The notes below the pieces were generated by a model that was not told where the DNA came from, searched no databases, and saw only the letters and a list, made by a program, of their open reading frames with translations. DNA of 64,000 bases, taken from Alcanivorax nanhaiticus. GTDB taxonomy: Bacteria; Pseudomonadota; Gammaproteobacteria; Pseudomonadales; Alcanivoracaceae. Positions 10,867-20,087 of the stretch are shown piece after piece (position 1 is the first letter of the stretch; each line of letters starts with the position of its first letter). Made by a program: the position numbers and the translations under genes. The stretch spans positions 372,001-436,000 of the forward strand of contig NZ_ARXV01000001.1 in assembly GCF_000756665.1 (NCBI RefSeq), given 5' to 3'.

Positions 10867-12975
10867 ATGAAATCGATCCCCACTTTCTGCCGTGTCTGCG
10901 AACCCTCCTGCGCTCTGGTAGCGCAGGTTGAAAAGGGAAAAGTGCATCGCCTGCAGCCAGACAGGAACCACCCGGTGACCCAGGGTTTTGCCTGTCACAA
11001 GGGGGTCAATTATCTGGCTATCCACCAGGATCCGGATCGCCTAAATTCCCCGCTGGTGCGCAATGGTTCACGGCGACCAGGTGAAGGGGAATGGCAGTCG
11101 CGAGACTGGAACACTGTCACAGGCGAGGTCGGCACCGCCCTCAAGGGAATCCTTGAAACCCATGGCCCGGATGCTATCGCCGGCTATATCGGAAACCCCA
11201 CCGCATTTAACGCCTTGGGGAGTCAGGCTATCGGCGAGTTCTTCATGAGCCTTGGCAGCCGCCGACTGTTTAACTCCGGCACCCAGGACTGCGCCAACAA
11301 GTTTGCCGCCGGCGAAGCCGTGTTCGGCACCAGCACCCTGCATCCGCTGCCGGATTTTGATCACACCGATTGTCTGCTGATCTTTGGCGAGAACCCGAAA
11401 GTCTCGCACATGAGTTTTATCTCCATTGCTGATCCCATGGCGAAAATTCGCGCCGCCTGCCAGCGTGGTGCCAATGTCTATTACATCAACCCGCGCAAGA
11501 TCGAATCCGCCAGCCCGAAAACCGGTGAAGTGATCCAGATTCTGCCGGATACCGATCTCTACCTGATGGCTGCCCTGCTCCACGAGATGGATGCGCTGGG
11601 CCGCTTTGATGAAGCCGTTCTGCAAGAGCATGGCAAACATGTGCAGGAACTGCGGGACTTTATCGCTCCCTACTCCGCCGACGCCGTCGCCGACATCGTG
11701 GGCTTGCCTGCTGAGCAGATCCGCGCACTGGCCGATGAATTCAGTGGCGCCGAGCGGGCCGCGGTGCATATGTCCACCGGCGTCAACATGGGACGCCATG
11801 GCACCCTCTGCTACTGGCTGTTGCAGATGCTCAGTTTTGTTACCGGCAACCTGGACAAGGTCGGCGGCAACTTCTACAGCGAGGGCTTCTACCCTGCGGC
11901 CAAGGCCGGCCGGGTGCGCAGTGATGAGGTGTTCTTCTCCAGCGCCTATGGCGAGTTGCGCCATATCCGTGGCGCCCTGCCCGGCAACCTGCTGCCGGAC
12001 ATGATTCTCGATGATGACAAGCCGATTCGCGCGCTGGTGGTGATCGCCGGCAACCCGCTACTCAGTGTGGGTGGCGAAGCGCGCTGGCGTGAAGCACTGG
12101 AAAAACTGGATCTGCTGGTGGTCATCGATCTGTTCCGCAACGCCACCGGCGAGTATGCCCACTATCTGCTGCCTTCCGCCGACATGCTGGAGCGCCCGGA
12201 CATCAATATCTGCGGCCTGGGGATGCAGTACCAGCCCTATGTGCAATACACCGATGCGGTGGTGCCGCCCGCCGAGGAACGCAAGGAAGAATGGTGGATC
12301 CTGTCCCGCCTGTTGCAGCAGATGGGCATGCCCGCCTCCCTGCTGGATCAGCCCGGCAACCCCTTCGGCCGCCTCGAACACATGATGTCGCGCCATGAGA
12401 TCAATGTGGAAAAGCTCAAGGCCTCGCCCTCCGGCACCGCGGTGCTGGACACCCAGTCCATCGGCCGCTTCTACGACGATTTCCTGCAGACCGATGACAA
12501 GCGCGTGGACTGCTGCCCGCCCCTGTTTAGTGAAGCCATGGCGCTGGCCCACACCCAGTTCGAGGAACTCAAGCAGGATGCCCCCGCCTTCCGGCTGATC
12601 AACCTGCGTACCAACTACATGCACAACAGCTGGTACCAGAACGTGCCGAAACTGAAACGCGGCAAGCATGATCACAACCCGCTGCACATGAGCCCCGAAG
12701 ACATGGCGGCACTGGGTCTGGAAGATGGAGACAGCCTGACGGTCAGCAATGAATATGGTGAAGTGCAGGCGCAAGCGCGTGGCGACGACACCCTGCGCCC
12801 GGGAGTGGTGGCCATGACCCACGGCTGGGGTAACCAGAAGACCCCGGGCATGACCGTGGCCAACCGCTACCCGGGTGTGAATATCAATGCGCTTTTGCCC
12901 AATGGCCCCGGCAGCTTTGAAAAGCTCAGCAACCAGGCCTTCATGAGTGGCGTACCGGTGAATCTCAGCGTCTGA
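10867..12975 (+). CDS. Molybdopterin-dependent oxidoreductase, catalytic subunit
   Basis: 702 residues, with GGGAGG 5 bases before the ATG. The N-terminus carries a [4Fe-4S] ligand set, CRVCEPSC and then CHKG near residue 43. The bis-MGD domains follow (IFGENPKVSHMSF, TGVNMGRHGT, VVIAGNPLLSVGG). The C-terminal dinucleotide-binding domain begins INLRTNYMHNSWYQN and has ALGLEDGDSLTVSNEYG. There is no twin-Arg signal, so it is probably cytoplasmic. The likely metal-ligand region is NSGTQDCANKF, with a Cys. No iron-sulfur partner, membrane anchor or chaperone lies nearby. It could be a formate dehydrogenase-, nitrate- or thiosulfate-reductase relative; I cannot choose. Confidence 0.85.
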   Translation: MKSIPTFCRVCEPSCALVAQVEKGKVHRLQPDRNHPVTQGFACHKGVNYLAIHQDPDRLNSPLVRNGSRRPGEGEWQSRDWNTVTGEVGTALKGILETHGPDAIAGYIGNPTAFNALGSQAIGEFFMSLGSRRLFNSGTQDCANKFAAGEAVFGTSTLHPLPDFDHTDCLLIFGENPKVSHMSFISIADPMAKIRAACQRGANVYYINPRKIESASPKTGEVIQILPDTDLYLMAALLHEMDALGRFDEAVLQEHGKHVQELRDFIAPYSADAVADIVGLPAEQIRALADEFSGAERAAVHMSTGVNMGRHGTLCYWLLQMLSFVTGNLDKVGGNFYSEGFYPAAKAGRVRSDEVFFSSAYGELRHIRGALPGNLLPDMILDDDKPIRALVVIAGNPLLSVGGEARWREALEKLDLLVVIDLFRNATGEYAHYLLPSADMLERPDINICGLGMQYQPYVQYTDAVVPPAEERKEEWWILSRLLQQMGMPASLLDQPGNPFGRLEHMMSRHEINVEKLKASPSGTAVLDTQSIGRFYDDFLQTDDKRVDCCPPLFSEAMALAHTQFEELKQDAPAFRLINLRTNYMHNSWYQNVPKLKRGKHDHNPLHMSPEDMAALGLEDGDSLTVSNEYGEVQAQARGDDTLRPGVVAMTHGWGNQKTPGMTVANRYPGVNINALLPNGPGSFEKLSNQAFMSGVPVNLSV

Positions 12976-13004
12976 TGCCTGATGCAACAGACTCGCTAGA
13001 ACCT

Positions 13005-13194
13005 GCTGTAGGAGCTTGCCTGCAAGCGATCCGAGCTCAAGCGAGGTAAGGATTCCAGAAGCGAGTTTCGAAAATCAAAAGACCACAACCAGGCACGAGG
13101 TTTGAGATTTTGCCTTTCGCAACTCGCTTCTCGTGACTCGAAACTCATTTCCTCGCTTAGGCTCGGATCGCGGTCGAACGACCGCTCCTACAGC
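13005..13194. repeat. Nested palindrome with GTTNCGA-type heptad arms (element A)
   Basis: Outer arms are GCTGTAGGAGC at 13005 and GCTCCTACAGC ending at 13194. Inside, GCGATCCGAGC faces GCTCGGATCGC and AAGCGAGG faces CCTCGCTT. The innermost arms are heptads: GAAGCGA and GTTTCGA on the left (13058-13071), and TCGCAAC, TCGCTTC, TCGTGAC and TCGAAAC on the right (13117-13144). It lies between two convergent genes. The remainder of the 12976-13243 gap has no gene. Confidence 0.75.
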
Positions 13195-13243
13195 CAGGGT
13201 CGGACCGGGGCCGAAGATCCGGAGCGTCTGCCGCGGCGCCGGG

Positions 13244-14257
13244 TTAGCGGGTGGTCGACGCCAGAAAATCTTTCAGTGCCTCAATGTAATCCTCGAACGC
13301 TTCGAACTGCGGCACATGACCGATGCCATCCAGCTCCACCAGCGTCGCATTCGGGATGCGGGCGGCGGCCTGTTCGCCCAATTCGCCATATTTGCCCAGT
13401 TTTTCCCGCATATCGGCAGGGGCCCGGTTGCGACCCAGGGCAGTACGATCCCGGGTACCAATGACCAGCAACGTTGGCATGGGCAAACGATCAAATTCAT
13501 GCACCACCGGCTGGCTGAAAATCATGTCGTAGGCCAAGGCCGAGTTCCAGGCGATCCGCGGGTAATCCGGGCCCCGGATCCAGCCCTGCTGCAGCTCCAG
13601 CAGCGGGTCATAGGCAGGCTTCCACTGGCCATCAAAATAGCTGGCCGTCATGTAAGCCTTTACCTGCTCCGGTGTCTTGGCCTGGTCGCCCTTGTACCAG
13701 GCATCCACGGACTGCCAGGGCACGCCCTTCTGCTGCCAGTCCTCCAGTCCGATCGGATTCACCAGGGCCAGTGACGTGGTTCGCTCGGGAAACATCAGGG
13801 CGAAACGGGTGGCCAGCATGCCGCCCATGGAATGCCCCACCACCGACACCTTTTCCACCTTCAGGTGATCGAGCAGACGGCGAGTCTGGTCCGCCAGGGT
13901 ATGAAAGGAATACTGAAAGGCTTCTGGCTTGGAAGACTTGCCGAAACCGATCTGGTCTGGCACCACCACCCGATAGCCGGATTCACTCAACGCCGCAATG
14001 GTGTCTTTCCAGTAGGCACCGGAGAAGTTCTTGCCATGCAGTAACAGCACCGTCTCGCCATTGGCCGACTCGGACCGCACGTCCATGTATGCCATTTGCA
14101 ATGATTGCTGCTGCTCATCAAGCACAAACTCACTCACGGCATACGGATACGGGTATTCGCTCAATCGAGCATCCAGCGCCGTGGGGGCGGCCAGCAACGG
14201 AGAGCAGACAAACAGGCTGAACAACAGCACCAGGGCATTGATTCTCAGGGCAGGCAT
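13244..14257 (-). CDS. Secreted alpha/beta hydrolase
   Basis: 337 residues from ATG 14257, chosen because GGAG lies 6 bases upstream and the product then begins with a signal peptide ([19 protein letters not shown]); the frame is open further upstream. The catalytic set is visible: nucleophile in GHSMGG, acid in [12 protein letters not shown], and His in [14 protein letters not shown]. The oxyanion segment is [13 protein letters not shown]. Family members include esterases, epoxide hydrolases and C-C hydrolases; the Ser nucleophile argues against a haloalkane dehalogenase. It is probably periplasmic, and the substrate is unknown. Confidence 0.82.
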   Translation of the reverse strand: MPALRINALVLLFSLFVCSPLLAAPTALDARLSEYPYPYAVSEFVLDEQQQSLQMAYMDVRSESANGETVLLLHGKNFSGAYWKDTIAALSESGYRVVVPDQIGFGKSSKPEAFQYSFHTLADQTRRLLDHLKVEKVSVVGHSMGGMLATRFALMFPERTTSLALVNPIGLEDWQQKGVPWQSVDAWYKGDQAKTPEQVKAYMTASYFDGQWKPAYDPLLELQQGWIRGPDYPRIAWNSALAYDMIFSQPVVHEFDRLPMPTLLVIGTRDRTALGRNRAPADMREKLGKYGELGEQAAARIPNATLVELDGIGHVPQFEAFEDYIEALKDFLASTTR

Positions 14258-14521
14258 GTCATCTCCAGTGATTCCGGTATTCAAGGCTGAGAACGACACA
14301 GCGCCGGAAAGTTCCTTCTGCAGCAGGTGCCATCCATCCGCTTGACGGTAGCTCACTGGATTCGAAATGTGATGCAATTGGCATAATGAACGTGGCTCAC
14401 TATAGTCAGCCTATTGGGGGGCATGACCTGTTTGGGGGGATACAAGCAGAGGCATTGCAGATTACAGTTTTGCCCGCAACGTGAAGGCAGTACGTCAGAG
14501 ACTCTGAGGGGGAACATCACA

Positions 14522-15640
14522 ATGGAAACCTTGCTGGATTTCGTGGGGGAAATCTATGAAGCCTCCTACAAGCCGGATCATTGGGATCATGTGATGGAAC
14601 AGCTTTGCAGCCGTTTCATGCAGGCCAAGTCAGGCGCGATTTTCATCGAAGACCACTCCAGCAATACCCGCAGCATGATTGGCGCCTACGGATTGCCCGC
14701 AGCGGTACGTACCTCCTATCGCTTTGGCATGGGCAAATACGACCATACGTTCAAGATCCAGAGCCGCATGCCCGTAGGCGAAGCCTCTCAAGTCACCGAG
14801 GCAGAGCGGGTTCGCAAGGACCACCCCTTTTATTACCGCCTGATTCTGAAACCCAATGACATTGGCTACATTTCTGCCATCAACATCTACAACGATGAAG
14901 AATGGCATGTGGGCATTGGCCTGCATCGTTCATTCTCTGCGCCCCCGTTCTCTGAACAGGACTGCAAGACACTGACCCTGCTGTATCCCCACTTCAATCG
15001 TGCGCTGCGTATTCACCGTGAGTTCCACCGACTTCGCACCCGGCAACAGAGTCTGCATGAGGCGCTGTCCCGTTTCATGATTGGCCTGATCATTCTTGGT
15101 CCGGATGGACGCGTCAGCTACCAGAACCCGGTGGCAGAAACCCTGATGGCCAACCACGGCGGGCTCATCCTGAAAAATGGCAGGCCCAGTGCCCACTACC
15201 CCGATGAGGACCACCGCCTGCAGAGCATGATCAACAAACAGCGGAATATCGACAGCCAGGACATCAAGTCCAGAACAGAGGCGCTTGGCGTGCATCACCC
15301 GGATCGGGAAATGAACATGAATGTGATCCTGTCACCCCTGGCTACAGAGCAGAACCTTGTTCCGCAACAGCCAGGCAGCGTGGCTCTCTATCTGTCAGAC
15401 CCGGACTCCGCGCTGAATCTCCCCGCCTCCGCGATCCAGTCCCTGTATGGCATGACCCCAAAGGAAGCCCATGTGGCCATCGCCCTGACCAACGGCCTCA
15501 ACCCCAGCCAGATCAGCGAGCAGAACAACGTCTCAGTGGACACCGTGCGCTCCCAGCTGAAAAGCATCTATTCCAAGATGGGCGTGAACAAACAACAGGA
15601 CGTGATTCGGGTGTTGTTGTCTACCGGGACGCTGGCATAG
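14522..15640 (+). CDS. LuxR-family transcriptional regulator
   Basis: 372 residues from ATG 14522, with GAGGGGGA 7 bases upstream. The C-terminal 65 residues form a LuxR/GerE helix-turn-helix (LYGMTPKEAHVAIALTNGL, then NNVSVDTVRSQLKSIYSKMG). The long N-terminal region looks like a sensory domain: HWDHVMEQL, then a PAS-like part around FMIGLIILGPDGRVSYQNPVAE. There is no receiver Asp. The neighbouring genes do not reveal a target. The layout suggests ligand- or redox-controlled activation, which I cannot specify. Confidence 0.8.
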   Translation: METLLDFVGEIYEASYKPDHWDHVMEQLCSRFMQAKSGAIFIEDHSSNTRSMIGAYGLPAAVRTSYRFGMGKYDHTFKIQSRMPVGEASQVTEAERVRKDHPFYYRLILKPNDIGYISAINIYNDEEWHVGIGLHRSFSAPPFSEQDCKTLTLLYPHFNRALRIHREFHRLRTRQQSLHEALSRFMIGLIILGPDGRVSYQNPVAETLMANHGGLILKNGRPSAHYPDEDHRLQSMINKQRNIDSQDIKSRTEALGVHHPDREMNMNVILSPLATEQNLVPQQPGSVALYLSDPDSALNLPASAIQSLYGMTPKEAHVAIALTNGLNPSQISEQNNVSVDTVRSQLKSIYSKMGVNKQQDVIRVLLSTGTLA

Positions 15641-15643
15641 CCG

Positions 15644-16966
15644 TTATGCCGGTAACGGCAGACAGATCCTTACCGCCACCCCCCCCATCTCGCTGCGGTC
15701 CAGTGCCAAGGTGCCTTGATAGGCCACGGCCAGATCATGGGCAATGGCCAGGCCCAGCCCATAACCCTGCTGGCGCTCGTTCAGACGTTCACCCCGCTGT
15801 AACACGGTGTCCCTGCGTGCTACGGGTATCCCTGGGCCATCATCCTCTACAACGACAACACACTGCGCCTCGTCGAGTTCGAAGCGCAGTGCGATACGCG
15901 ACTCTGCCCATTTAAAGGCGTTGTCCAGCAGGTTACCGAAAAGCTCCAGCATGTCTTCACGTTCAAAGGACAACGTCTCCCCGTTGAGCCCACTCATCTC
16001 GAAGATCAATTGCCGGTCATGAGCACGCTCAAGGGTCATCATCACCAGCGGCAGATCCTCTTCCGGGCAGAACCGGTTGGCCGCCGTAGCTCCAGCCGCG
16101 ACCCGGGCCCGACTGAGCGCACGCCGAACCTGCCCTTCCATTTGCGATACCTGATCATTCATCAAGTGATGCAAATCAGGGTCTTTCAGCAGCAGATCCT
16201 GGTTGCAACAGTTCTTGAGTACTGCCAGTGGGGTCTTCAGGGCATGGCCCAGATCGCCCATGGCATGGCGGGAGCGTTGCAGCTGTTGCTCGGTATGTTG
16301 TTGCAGGCGATTGATTTCTGTCACCAAGGGCTGCAACTCCCGGACCACATTACCCGTCAGTGCCGAGCGCTTGCCCTGACGAAGCTGTTCGATTTCGGCA
16401 CGGGCCCGACGCAGCGGAGACAGCCCTCGCCGCAGCAACCATTGTTGTACCAGCGCCAGTAACGCCAAGATCAACGGCCAGGACACTAACATAGCCGTAC
16501 GGGCTCGCTGATAGGCCTGGCGCACCGGCGAGTAATCTTGGGCAACCGACACAGTGACCGGCTGCCCGCGCACCTGATATTGCTCTTTATAGCCAAGCAG
16601 CAATTGCTCTGCCGGGCCTTCCAGCAAGCCACTGGCGACGCCTGGGGTCACCGGGGGTGCCAATGGTGCATCCCACAGGGAGCGGGAACGCCAACGGGCC
16701 TGTGGGGTTTCCACAACGAAATAACGGCCCGAATAAGGCCGTCGATAAGCGGGATGCAACCGTTCATTTCGCAGGGTCAGGGCGTCATCTGGTCCCGGTT
16801 CCAATGCAGCAAGCACGCCTGCGGCATCGGCCCGCAGTTGCTCCACCAGCCGGCCCCGTTGTTCCTGCTCCAGCCACCACAGTGCCGCCTGACTGATCAA
16901 CAGTCCAGCCAGCAGCAGGCTGGCAAACAGGCTGATCGCCAGTCGCCGCCCCATGGAAGAGGTCAC
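15644..16966 (-). CDS. Sensor histidine kinase
   Basis: 440 residues from GTG 16966, overlapping the response-regulator stop as GTGA. Two membrane helices ([21 protein letters not shown] and [18 protein letters not shown]) flank a periplasmic loop of about 120 residues. A HAMP-like linker follows, then the H-box [15 protein letters not shown]-box [16 protein letters not shown]1 DDGPGIP and G2 GYGLGLAI. The layout resembles the PhoQ/QseC/TctE group. Two small periplasmic PepSY proteins precede it in the same operon and are likely modulators or targets. The signal is not identifiable from sequence. Confidence 0.9.
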   Translation of the reverse strand: MTSSMGRRLAISLFASLLLAGLLISQAALWWLEQEQRGRLVEQLRADAAGVLAALEPGPDDALTLRNERLHPAYRRPYSGRYFVVETPQARWRSRSLWDAPLAPPVTPGVASGLLEGPAEQLLLGYKEQYQVRGQPVTVSVAQDYSPVRQAYQRARTAMLVSWPLILALLALVQQWLLRRGLSPLRRARAEIEQLRQGKRSALTGNVVRELQPLVTEINRLQQHTEQQLQRSRHAMGDLGHALKTPLAVLKNCCNQDLLLKDPDLHHLMNDQVSQMEGQVRRALSRARVAAGATAANRFCPEEDLPLVMMTLERAHDRQLIFEMSGLNGETLSFEREDMLELFGNLLDNAFKWAESRIALRFELDEAQCVVVVEDDGPGIPVARRDTVLQRGERLNERQQGYGLGLAIAHDLAVAYQGTLALDRSEMGGVAVRICLPLPA

Positions 16967-17631
16967 GACAATTGCCCCGTGTAGACATACCCCTGGCCAC
17001 GGCGGGTTTCGATCACTGCCTTGCCGAGTTTGCGCCGCAGGCGATTCACATGCACTTCAAGCACATTGGAATCCCGATCGCTTTCGTTGTCATAAAGGTG
17101 AGAGGCCAACTGCCCTTTCGAGAGCAGCCTGCCCGGGTTGTGCATGAAATAACGGAGCATACGGAACTCGGCACCCGTAAGAGCGATTTCTTCTTCTCTG
17201 TGCCACACTGTCTGCCGGCTTTCATCCAGTTTCAGCATTCCCGCGCTCAGCCGCTCGTCATTGGCATTGCCATGGCTTCGCCGCAGCAGGGCCTGAATAC
17301 GCAGCAATAATTCATCCGGATGGAAGGGTTTGGTCAGGTAATCATCCGCCCCCTGACGTAACCCCTCAATGCGCTCGGACCAACTGTCCCGTGCAGTGAG
17401 GATCAATACTGGAATCGACAGCCCTTCCTGGCGCCACTGTTTCAGCACCTGCAGTCCATCCATGCCCGGCAGGCCAAGGTCCAGTACCACCAGATCAAAA
17501 GGATCATCATGAACCCGCACCACCGCATCACGCCCGTCAGCAAGCCAGTCAACGGCATAACCATGTTCTTTCAATAGCGGGACCAGTTGGTCCGCCAGCG
17601 CGATACTGTCTTCCACAAGCAGGATGCGCAT
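16963..17631 (-). CDS. OmpR/PhoB-family response regulator
   Basis: 222 residues: a receiver domain with acidic pocket LLVEDS, phospho-acceptor Asp in [12 protein letters not shown] (about 51) and Lys in LTKPF (about 101), then a winged helix ([38 protein letters not shown] variant [13 protein letters not shown]). Its ATG overlaps the preceding PepSY stop as TGATG, and its stop overlaps the kinase start, so all are translationally coupled. Confidence 0.92.
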   Translation of the reverse strand: MRILLVEDSIALADQLVPLLKEHGYAVDWLADGRDAVVRVHDDPFDLVVLDLGLPGMDGLQVLKQWRQEGLSIPVLILTARDSWSERIEGLRQGADDYLTKPFHPDELLLRIQALLRRSHGNANDERLSAGMLKLDESRQTVWHREEEIALTGAEFRMLRYFMHNPGRLLSKGQLASHLYDNESDRDSNVLEVHVNRLRRKLGKAVIETRRGQGYVYTGQLS

Positions 17632-17939
17632 CAGTCATCTATCTCATCATCGAGGATACGGCCGTCACGGGCATTCACTTCCAGCTCACGCACCACACGC
17701 TCACGCGTTAGCAATTCAATCTCGTAGATCAAACGGCCATCGTCGCGCTCCAACTCCACTTCCAGCAAGCGGAAATCCGGATAGTGAGTATCCAGGGTTT
17801 TGAGCAAAGCATTCAGCGACATGATTTCGCCCTGCTCCCGAAGCCGGAGCGCCTCATCATGGCTGACATCATCCGCAATCAGCCTCAGCGGACACAATAA
17901 CAGCAGGGCGACCAGTGCCACCCTGCTGCCAAAATGCAC
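17631..17939 (-). CDS. PepSY-domain periplasmic protein, first copy
   Basis: About 102 residues if started at GTG 17939, which gives a signal peptide ([16 protein letters not shown] then DDVSHDEA). No clear ribosome site is seen, and longer in-frame starts run into the upstream gene. The mature part has the PepSY pattern: [20 protein letters not shown], then [28 protein letters not shown]. It ends in an acidic tail. PepSY domains are small extracytoplasmic folds, often linked to proteases or two-component systems. Here the next genes are a response regulator and a kinase. It is homologous to the adjacent upstream gene. Confidence 0.75.
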   Translation of the reverse strand: MHFGSRVALVALLLLCPLRLIADDVSHDEALRLREQGEIMSLNALLKTLDTHYPDFRLLEVELERDDGRLIYEIELLTRERVVRELEVNARDGRILDDEIDD

Positions 17940-17952
17940 AGATACGGCTGTG

Positions 17953-18261
17953 TTAATCGCGCTCTTCACCGAGCAGCTCACCGCTGATTGCATCAATATC
18001 CAGATCCCATTCCTGACCTTGTGCATCGCGCAGCTCCACCTGGTAGATGTAGCGGCCATATTCGTGCTCCAGGTCCGTATCGGTAATTTTCGCTTGGGGG
18101 TGTTTATCGGTTGCCACTTTGTCCAGCTTGTCCAGAGACAGGATGGTTCCCTCTTTCACCAGAGACTGTACCTGATTATGGGGTACATCATCAGCCAGTA
18201 CGGCGGTGCTTGCGGTCAGCCCCATCAGGGTGGCGATCATCAGTTTAGCGGCGGTGTTCAT
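17953..18261 (-). CDS. PepSY-domain periplasmic protein, second copy
   Basis: 102 residues with AAGGAG 7 bases before the ATG. The signal peptide is MIATLMGLTASTAVLA, cut before DDVPHNQ. The PepSY domain has SLVKEGTILSLDKLDKV and YGRYIYQVELRDAQGQEWDLDIDAISGELL. It is the first gene of the four-gene operon PepSY, PepSY, response regulator, kinase. It parallels the downstream PepSY gene in sequence and length, so tandem duplication is likely. Many homologues are induced by the neighbouring two-component system. Confidence 0.82.
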   Translation of the reverse strand: MNTAAKLMIATLMGLTASTAVLADDVPHNQVQSLVKEGTILSLDKLDKVATDKHPQAKITDTDLEHEYGRYIYQVELRDAQGQEWDLDIDAISGELLGEERD

Positions 18262-18395
18262 GGCGTATCTCCTTTGGGTTGAACAAATGTCTGTTGAACA
18301 CAGGAGAGACTGTAGATGCCCAAGCTGAATTCAGCCTTAACGCAAGCTGACGGCCAGCTTAAGGCACAGCGGAAGAAAGGGCGCTTTGCGACCAC

Positions 18396-18420
18396 AAAAA
18401 AACGGGCCCCTTGGGGCCCG
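18396..18420 (-). terminator. Terminator of the thiolase gene
   Basis: CGGGCCCC and GGGGCCCG pair across TT or a slightly larger loop. On the minus strand this is followed by a run of seven T (18396-18402). Confidence 0.8.
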
Positions 18421-18472
18421 CCTTTCAGTGGTGACCTGACGTCACCTTACTCTCGCCGGATTGGCCGGGAGG

Positions 18473-19759
18473 TTACTTCTCGAGAATCGCCACCACGCCC
18501 TGACCACCCGCAGCACACACGGAGATCAGTGCACGGCCGGAGCCTTTTTCGTTCAGCAGCTTGGCGGCGTTGGCGATGATACGGCCACCGGTAGCAGCGA
18601 ACGGGTGACCGGCTGCCAGGGAGGAGCCTTTCACGTTCAGCTTGCTGCGATCAATGCTGCCCAGTACTTCTTTACGGCCCAGGGTTTCCTTACAGAACTT
18701 CTCGTCTTCCCACATTTTCAGGGTAGACAGAACCTGGGAAGCAAACGCTTCGTGGATTTCGTAGAAATCGAAGTCCTGCAGGGTGATGCCAGCCTTGTCC
18801 AGCATGCTCGGTACACCATAAGCCGGAGCCATCAGCAGACCTTCTTTCTTGCCGATGAAATCAACAGCCGCCGCTTCACCCAGAGTCAGGTAAGCCAGTA
18901 CCGGCAGACCACGCTCTTTGGCCCACTCTTCGGTGCCCAGCAGTACCACGGAGGCACCATCGGTCAGCGGAGTGGAGTTCGCCGGGGTCATGGTGCCGTC
19001 CGGACCACCGAAGCAAGGCTTCAGGGTAGCCAGTTTTTCCAGGGTGGAATCGCCACGCATGTTGTTGTCGCGGGACAGACCCTTGAACGGGGAAATCAGA
19101 TCATCCTGCCAGCCATCTTCATAGGACTTGGCCAGATTCTGGTGGGATTTCCATGCCAGCTCGTCCTGCTCTTCACGGGGAATGCCCCACTCTTTGGCAG
19201 TGATCGCCTGGTGCTCACCCATGGACAGGCCAGTACGCGGCTCACCATTCTTGGGGATATCGGGCATCAGGGATTTCGGGTTCAGCAGTTTCAGACCCAG
19301 CTTGGCACGCTCGCCGTTGGTCTTGGCACGGTTCAGCGCCATGAACACCTTACGGGCATCTTCGTTAACACCCAGCGGCGCGTCAGAAGTGGTATCAACA
19401 CCGCCGGCGATGGCGCAGTCAATCTGACCCAGTGCAATCTTGTTGGCGACCAGGATCGCCGCTTCCAGACCAGTACCACAGGCCTGCTGCAGGTCATAAG
19501 CCGGAGTTTCCGGAGCCAGTTTGGAACCCAGTACAGATTCACGAACCAGGTTGAAGTCACGGGCGTGCTTCATTACCGCACCGGCCGCCACTTCATCAAT
19601 CTTCTGACCATGCAGATTGAAACGGTCAACCAGACCATCGATGGCAGCAGTCAGCATTTCCTGGTTGCTGGTATCGATGTAGGCAGAATTGGAACGGGCA
19701 AACGGAATACGGTTACCGCCGATAATGGCAACCTTGCGTACGGCTTTACCTGCCAGCAT
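18473..19759 (-). CDS. Acetyl-CoA C-acyltransferase (FadI-like thiolase)
   Basis: 428 residues from ATG 19759, with GAGGA 7 bases upstream; an earlier in-frame ATG at 19792 lacks this. Thiolase marks are complete: nucleophile Cys in LQQACGTGLEA, His in YEIHEAFASQ, GHPFAATGGR, and second Cys in SVCAAGGQG. The loop region (RGDSTLEKLATLKPCFGGPDGTMTPANSTPLTDGA) follows FadI more than FadA. It cleaves 3-ketoacyl-CoA to acetyl-CoA and a shorter acyl-CoA, or runs in reverse. It is divergent from a long FabG4-like reductase, so a joint role in acyl-CoA metabolism is likely. Confidence 0.9.
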   Translation of the reverse strand: MLAGKAVRKVAIIGGNRIPFARSNSAYIDTSNQEMLTAAIDGLVDRFNLHGQKIDEVAAGAVMKHARDFNLVRESVLGSKLAPETPAYDLQQACGTGLEAAILVANKIALGQIDCAIAGGVDTTSDAPLGVNEDARKVFMALNRAKTNGERAKLGLKLLNPKSLMPDIPKNGEPRTGLSMGEHQAITAKEWGIPREEQDELAWKSHQNLAKSYEDGWQDDLISPFKGLSRDNNMRGDSTLEKLATLKPCFGGPDGTMTPANSTPLTDGASVVLLGTEEWAKERGLPVLAYLTLGEAAAVDFIGKKEGLLMAPAYGVPSMLDKAGITLQDFDFYEIHEAFASQVLSTLKMWEDEKFCKETLGRKEVLGSIDRSKLNVKGSSLAAGHPFAATGGRIIANAAKLLNEKGSGRALISVCAAGGQGVVAILEK

Positions 19760-20087
19760 AACAATGTCCTCTAACAGAATCAGGGCAGTCATCCGGGGAT
19801 GACGTCTGTGGCCAGCGCGACCACATGAGATTGACTAACAGGGCGCAGTCTACTCGCCCCTGTCCATGCCTCATTGGCTCAAACGACTGTTTGAACTTGG
19901 GAGCCGGTCAATACACCGGCAACATTGCAGTGATTCAATACGCGCCAGTGTGCGACAGGGCCTGTTCTTTGGCCCTACGAAAGAAGACTGATTTTATGAA
20001 TTCTTTCTCTGGCACCCCTTTAAACCCGCTCTGGTTGGCATAAGGTTAACCGGACACATTCATCACTCGATGGCGAAGGACAGGATC
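19760..20087. other. Divergent promoter region of thiolase and FabG4-like genes
   Basis: 328 bases without a gene. A weak inverted repeat CAGGGCG/CGCCCCTG lies at about 19838-19862. I could not fix a promoter on either strand. A short ATG frame near 19996 has no conserved look. Confidence 0.45.

Noticed and set aside
13244-14257. Haloalkane dehalogenase
   Set aside because: The nucleophile elbow is GHSMGG with Ser, while dehalogenases use Asp.
18461-19774. 437-codon plus-strand frame opposite the thiolase
   Set aside because: Antisense shadow; composition rich in Gln, Thr and Gly with no motif.
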